Source of the DNA: a virus | Length of the DNA: 23,349 nt | Direction: 5' to 3' (one strand) | IMG/VR virus record: IMGVR_UViG_3300006803_000099 | Location: 1 to 23,349 of that record | Shown here: one piece after another, positions 20,617 through 23,349 of the stretch | How positions within the stretch are numbered: position 1 is the stretch's first letter | Layout of the letters: each line of letters begins with the position of its first letter | Made by a program: the position numbers and the translations under genes | The notes under the pieces: generated by a model | Database searches by the model: none | What the model saw: the letters and a program-made list of their open reading frames with translations, nothing else | What the model was told of the DNA's origin: nothing

Positions 20617-23058
20617 TTACCCGCATTTGCTGTGGCCGCAATCCTTGCAGACCAGACAGCCGCTTTCGTTCTTCAGGTTCGTGCCGTGGCACTCGGGGCA
20701 TGACGGGCCACAAGGGCGGTCGACGAACTCTGGACCCCCGTGTAGCGCCGACGAGAACACCGCCATCGAATCGGTCTTCCGCAGTTCCTGCGGCACGTCC
20801 GGGTCGTTGATGTAGCCGATGCGGATCATGTGAATCTCGATCACCCGGCCAATCGCGGCCACGGTCGAGTTCCAGTATTTACCCTGCCAGTAGCCTCCCC
20901 CCTTGGGATCGAAGACGCTCTTCAGTTCCTCGACCACGAAGCGGCTGTCATGGGGCCGCCGGAAGACGGCGGAGATCATCAGGGTCAGGGCCGAGGTCCA
21001 CTGCATATGCTGCGGGTTTTTGGCGACGATGAAGACCTCGAACGGGCGACGCCTGCCGTTCTCTTCGATGTCGTTGATCGTCACATAGAACGCCGGGTCG
21101 CCACCCAGCTTGACCTTGTAGGTGTGGCCTGCCGTGTCGAACGGGCGCTCTTCGACCTTCTCAGCGCCGTAGGGTGCAACCACCGCTTGCTCTGGGGCGT
21201 CCTCGGCGAAGATGTTCTCGACCTCGGGTTCCTTTGGTTCCCCTGATTGGGCTTTGGGGGTGCTTTCCTCTACTGTCGTTAGCTTTGGCTCCCCTTCAAC
21301 CGAGATCACCGAGCCTGTGATGTCGTTCGGGCGGTAGGTAGTGCAGCCCTTACAGCCGCTGTCAAAGGCCAGTCGGTAGACCTCTTTGAACGCCTCGAAG
21401 TCCGCGTCCTCGGGCACGTTGATCGTCTTGGAGATCGACGTGTCGACCCACCCCTGAAGCGCGGCCTGCATCTTCACATGCTCGGCTGGCGTCAGCGTCT
21501 GGGCGTCGACGTAGGCCGGGGGCAGGGTGGGAGCGTCGAGGTCGTAAGCGGTGAATTTCTCCCAGAGCGCCACGGCGTAGTCCACGACGCGCTGCTCTTT
21601 CTTCGAGCCGTCGTCCTGCAAGGTCTTGCGGGTGTAGCTGGGCGCGAAGATCGGTTCGCCACCGGACGACACGTTGCCCGCGTAGAGCGAGATCGTCCCG
21701 GTTGGCGCGATGGACAGCAGATGGCTGTTGCGGATGCCGACCTGCATGATGTCCCGCTTCATCGAGTCGGGCAGCTTCAGATCGGCGAAGTTGCCGCTGC
21801 TGGTGTATTGAGCGCGGTCGAGGGCAGGGAACGCACCCTTCTCTTGGGCGAGGTCGATGCTGGTGTCGTAGGCTTCCAGTGCGATCACCTGCATCCACTT
21901 CTCGGTCCGGGCAGCGGCGTCGTCGGAGCCGTAGCGCAGGCCGACCATCAGCAGGGCGTCAGCGAGCCCCATGATCCCTAGTCCGATGCGACGCTTGGCC
22001 TTGGCCTCGGCCAACTGCTCGGGCAAGGGGAACAGGCTGATGTCGTTCACGTTGTCCATCATGCGGATGGCGATCCGGACGAGCCGCTTCAGGCCCTCGC
22101 TGTCGATCCCTGCGTTGCTCTTGAAAGCGTTCGCGACCAGCGCGGCCATGTTGATCGAACCGAGCAGGCAGGCACCATAAGGTGGTAGAGGCTGTTCGCC
22201 GCAGGGGTTCGTGGCGGAGATCGTCTCGCAATATTTCAAGTTGTTGTCGATGTTGATTCGGTCGATGAAAATCACCCCGGGCTCGGCGGCGTCGTAGGTC
22301 GAGCGCATGATCGTGTCCCAGAGAGTCCGGGCTTCGACCGTCTTGTAGACCTCGCCACCGAAGACGAGGTCCCAGAGTTCCCCCTTCTTGACCGCTTCCA
22401 TGAACTTGTCCGTCACCAGCACCGACATGTTGAACATGCGCAGGCGGCTCGCGTCGTGTTTGGCGGTGATGAAATCTTCCACGTCGGGGTGGTCGCACCG
22501 CATGGTCGCCATCATGGCCCCCCGGCGCGATCCTGCGGACATCACGGTGCGGCACATCGCATCCCAGACGTTCATGAAGGTTAGAGGTCCGCTGGCGTCT
22601 GCCGCGACCTTCTTGACCTGTGCGCCTTTGGGGCGGAGCGTCGAGAAGTCGTAGCCAATGCCCCCTCCCTGCTGCATGGTCAGCGCGGCCTCACGCAGCG
22701 CCGAGAAGATGCCCTCCATGCTGTCGGGGATCGTGCCCATCACGAAGCAGTTGAACAGCGTCACGCGGCGGCTGGTGCCCGCTCCTGCGATGATCCGACC
22801 TGCCGGGAGGAACTTGTAGTCTTCGAGGGCTTCGTAGAACTCACCCGCCCAGTATTCCTGTGGCGTCATGCCCGGGGAGTGCTGGATGCCCGCCGGGAGG
22901 GCCGTCTCAGGTTCGGCCAGCGCGGTCGCGATCCTCCGCCATGAGTCCTCGACCGTCTGGTCGAAAATCTCGCCAGTGAACTTGTTGAGGTGACGGTATT
23001 TCTTCTCCCAAATCTCCTGCGAGATCGGGGCGTGGAAGCGTGTGGAGATGTCAGTCAT
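20617..23058 (-). CDS. nrdJ: Class II (adenosylcobalamin-dependent) ribonucleotide reductase
   Basis: 813 residues; reduces ribonucleotides to deoxyribonucleotides using a B12-derived radical, with or without oxygen. Visible landmarks: LFNCFV (C104, redox cysteine), SATNPCGEQPLPPYGACLLG (residues 281-300, with N285, C287 and E289 of the active site), RNSHLLSIAPTGTISLYAG (443-461), SGCKGCTTYRPN (568-579), a TSCPD-type region (about 640-745), and a C-terminal cysteine-rich zinc ribbon (CGPSCPEC at 783-790, CLVCKDCGHSKCG at 801-813) that also supplies the redox cysteines. MTDISTRFHAP is taken as the start; an upstream ATG in frame would add 11 residues. No small activating subunit gene is present, as expected. 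It is uninterrupted by inteins or introns. No B12 riboswitch is seen in the short upstream gap. Confidence 0.95.
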   Translation of the reverse strand: MTDISTRFHAPISQEIWEKKYRHLNKFTGEIFDQTVEDSWRRIATALAEPETALPAGIQHSPGMTPQEYWAGEFYEALEDYKFLPAGRIIAGAGTSRRVTLFNCFVMGTIPDSMEGIFSALREAALTMQQGGGIGYDFSTLRPKGAQVKKVAADASGPLTFMNVWDAMCRTVMSAGSRRGAMMATMRCDHPDVEDFITAKHDASRLRMFNMSVLVTDKFMEAVKKGELWDLVFGGEVYKTVEARTLWDTIMRSTYDAAEPGVIFIDRINIDNNLKYCETISATNPCGEQPLPPYGACLLGSINMAALVANAFKSNAGIDSEGLKRLVRIAIRMMDNVNDISLFPLPEQLAEAKAKRRIGLGIMGLADALLMVGLRYGSDDAAARTEKWMQVIALEAYDTSIDLAQEKGAFPALDRAQYTSSGNFADLKLPDSMKRDIMQVGIRNSHLLSIAPTGTISLYAGNVSSGGEPIFAPSYTRKTLQDDGSKKEQRVVDYAVALWEKFTAYDLDAPTLPPAYVDAQTLTPAEHVKMQAALQGWVDTSISKTINVPEDADFEAFKEVYRLAFDSGCKGCTTYRPNDITGSVISVEGEPKLTTVEESTPKAQSGEPKEPEVENIFAEDAPEQAVVAPYGAEKVEERPFDTAGHTYKVKLGGDPAFYVTINDIEENGRRRPFEVFIVAKNPQHMQWTSALTLMISAVFRRPHDSRFVVEELKSVFDPKGGGYWQGKYWNSTVAAIGRVIEIHMIRIGYINDPDVPQELRKTDSMAVFSSALHGGPEFVDRPCGPSCPECHGTNLKNESGCLVCKDCGHSKCG

Positions 23059-23115
23059 AGCGAATCCTATATGTTGATTGGACCAGAGCAATCTGCACCG
23101 GATGTTGTGTTTAGG

Positions 23116-23198
23116 TCAACACTGGCCACAATAACCGACCGGGTGGCCGCATGTGGCGCAGAGAGACTTGGACGAGGGGGTTCTTCAAGTTTAGTCAT
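23116..23198 (-). pseudogene. Mini zinc-ribbon ORF broken by a 1-nt shift at a C5 run (or alternative 43-residue ORF)
   Basis: The ATG has GGAGA upstream and begins MTKLEEPP. In that frame the ORF runs to 23067 as a 43-residue peptide with no recognisable features. If one base is added at the run of five Cs after codon 6, the product becomes a 27-residue protein ending CATCGHPVGYCGQC, a clean CxxC-x6-CxxC zinc ribbon, with its stop at 23116. That ribbon frame has no start codon of its own. The likely explanations are a sequencing indel, a true inactivating deletion, or programmed frameshifting on the C run. Confidence 0.45.
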
Positions 23199-23349
23199 CC
23201 TTTTTCTCCTCGGCGATCTCTTGGGACGGCTTGTCCTTATCATCACGATCATGGGCGTTTCCGCCCTTGCCGTTGGCGTCGCTGTTATCTGTCTTTTCCT
23301 TTTCGTCATCGGTCACAGGCGGATCGGTCACAGGCGGATCGGTCACAGG
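23191..23349 (-). CDS. Acidic protein with PVTDP repeats, C-terminal end only
   Basis: The minus-strand frame is open from the right edge to a TAA at 23193-23191, giving 52 residues of a larger protein whose start is outside the window. It begins at the edge with three PVTDP units (15-bp repeats), then a highly charged tail (DDEKEKTDNSDANGKGGNAH, DRDDKDKPSQEIAEEKKDD). It overlaps the ATG of the next ORF by 8 nt. No family can be assigned from this end. The tail composition suggests a disordered, soluble terminus. Confidence 0.65.
   Translation of the reverse strand, partial: PVTDPPVTDPPVTDDEKEKTDNSDANGKGGNAHDRDDKDKPSQEIAEEKKDD
23311..23349. repeat. 15-bp tandem repeat reaching the window edge
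   Basis: GGTCACAGGCGGATC starts at 23311, 23326 and 23341 with no mismatch in the visible part; the third copy is cut by the edge, so the array may be longer. It codes for PVTDP units. Confidence 0.9.

Noticed and set aside
23059-23115. B12 riboswitch upstream of the cobalamin-dependent reductase
   Set aside because: Only about 57 bases are available before the next ORF, far shorter than a cobalamin riboswitch, and no B12-box-like sequence is visible.

Overview
The window is about 23 kb of a tailed bacteriophage genome (siphovirus-type) that most likely infects an alphaproteobacterium, plausibly a marine Roseobacter/Rhodobacterales host. The reasons are: a tape-measure to tail-tip gene order close to that of lambda-like phages and of the Rhodobacterales gene transfer agent; a DUF2163/BR0599-type hub protein; a DUF2793-type fibre protein; a GapR/DUF2312 homologue, a family typical of Alphaproteobacteria; high GC; and dense gene packing with many 1-8 nt overlaps. 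The host assignment is inference. No integrase, tRNA, insertion sequence or CRISPR array is visible.

Layout. (1) 1-8674, + strand: tail module. It holds the C-terminal part of the tape measure protein, two structural proteins, a large distal-tail-like protein, a DUF2163-type hub with four cysteines, two small tail-tip locus proteins and a J-like tail tip protein. (2) 8678-10881, +: adhesion module. It holds a small unknown protein, a DUF2793-like fibre, an unusual 78-residue protein with ten glycines and three 18-residue repeats, and a lectin-like fibre. (3) 10942-13430, +: lysis module. It holds an amidase endolysin with a peptidoglycan-binding domain and a C-terminal membrane segment, a 39-residue ORF, a nested i-spanin/o-spanin pair, a one-TM holin candidate and another membrane-anchored protein. 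(4) 13427-23349, - strand: early/metabolic operons converging on the late genes with overlapping stop codons. Going leftward from the right edge these are an acidic repeat protein (partial), a frameshifted mini zinc-ribbon ORF, a class II ribonucleotide reductase, a terminator/promoter gap, a DUF932 protein, a strongly structured 186-bp gap, a run of tiny membrane proteins, a DUF550 (MazG-like) nucleotide hydrolase, ThyX, more small proteins, an acidic-tailed protein, GapR, an alanine-rich repeat protein and an MT-A70 methyltransferase.

How it fits together: the minus-strand genes would supply deoxynucleotides (NrdJ reduces ribonucleotides, ThyX makes dTMP, the DUF550 enzyme trims the pool), modify DNA (MT-A70) and possibly manage DNA topology (GapR). 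The plus-strand late genes build the tail tip and adhesins and then lyse the cell. The least explained elements are the repeat/polyglycine adhesion-locus protein, the triple-hairpin gap at 18956-19141, the hairpin over the endolysin ribosome-binding site and the duplicated start region shared by two small genes 8 kb apart.
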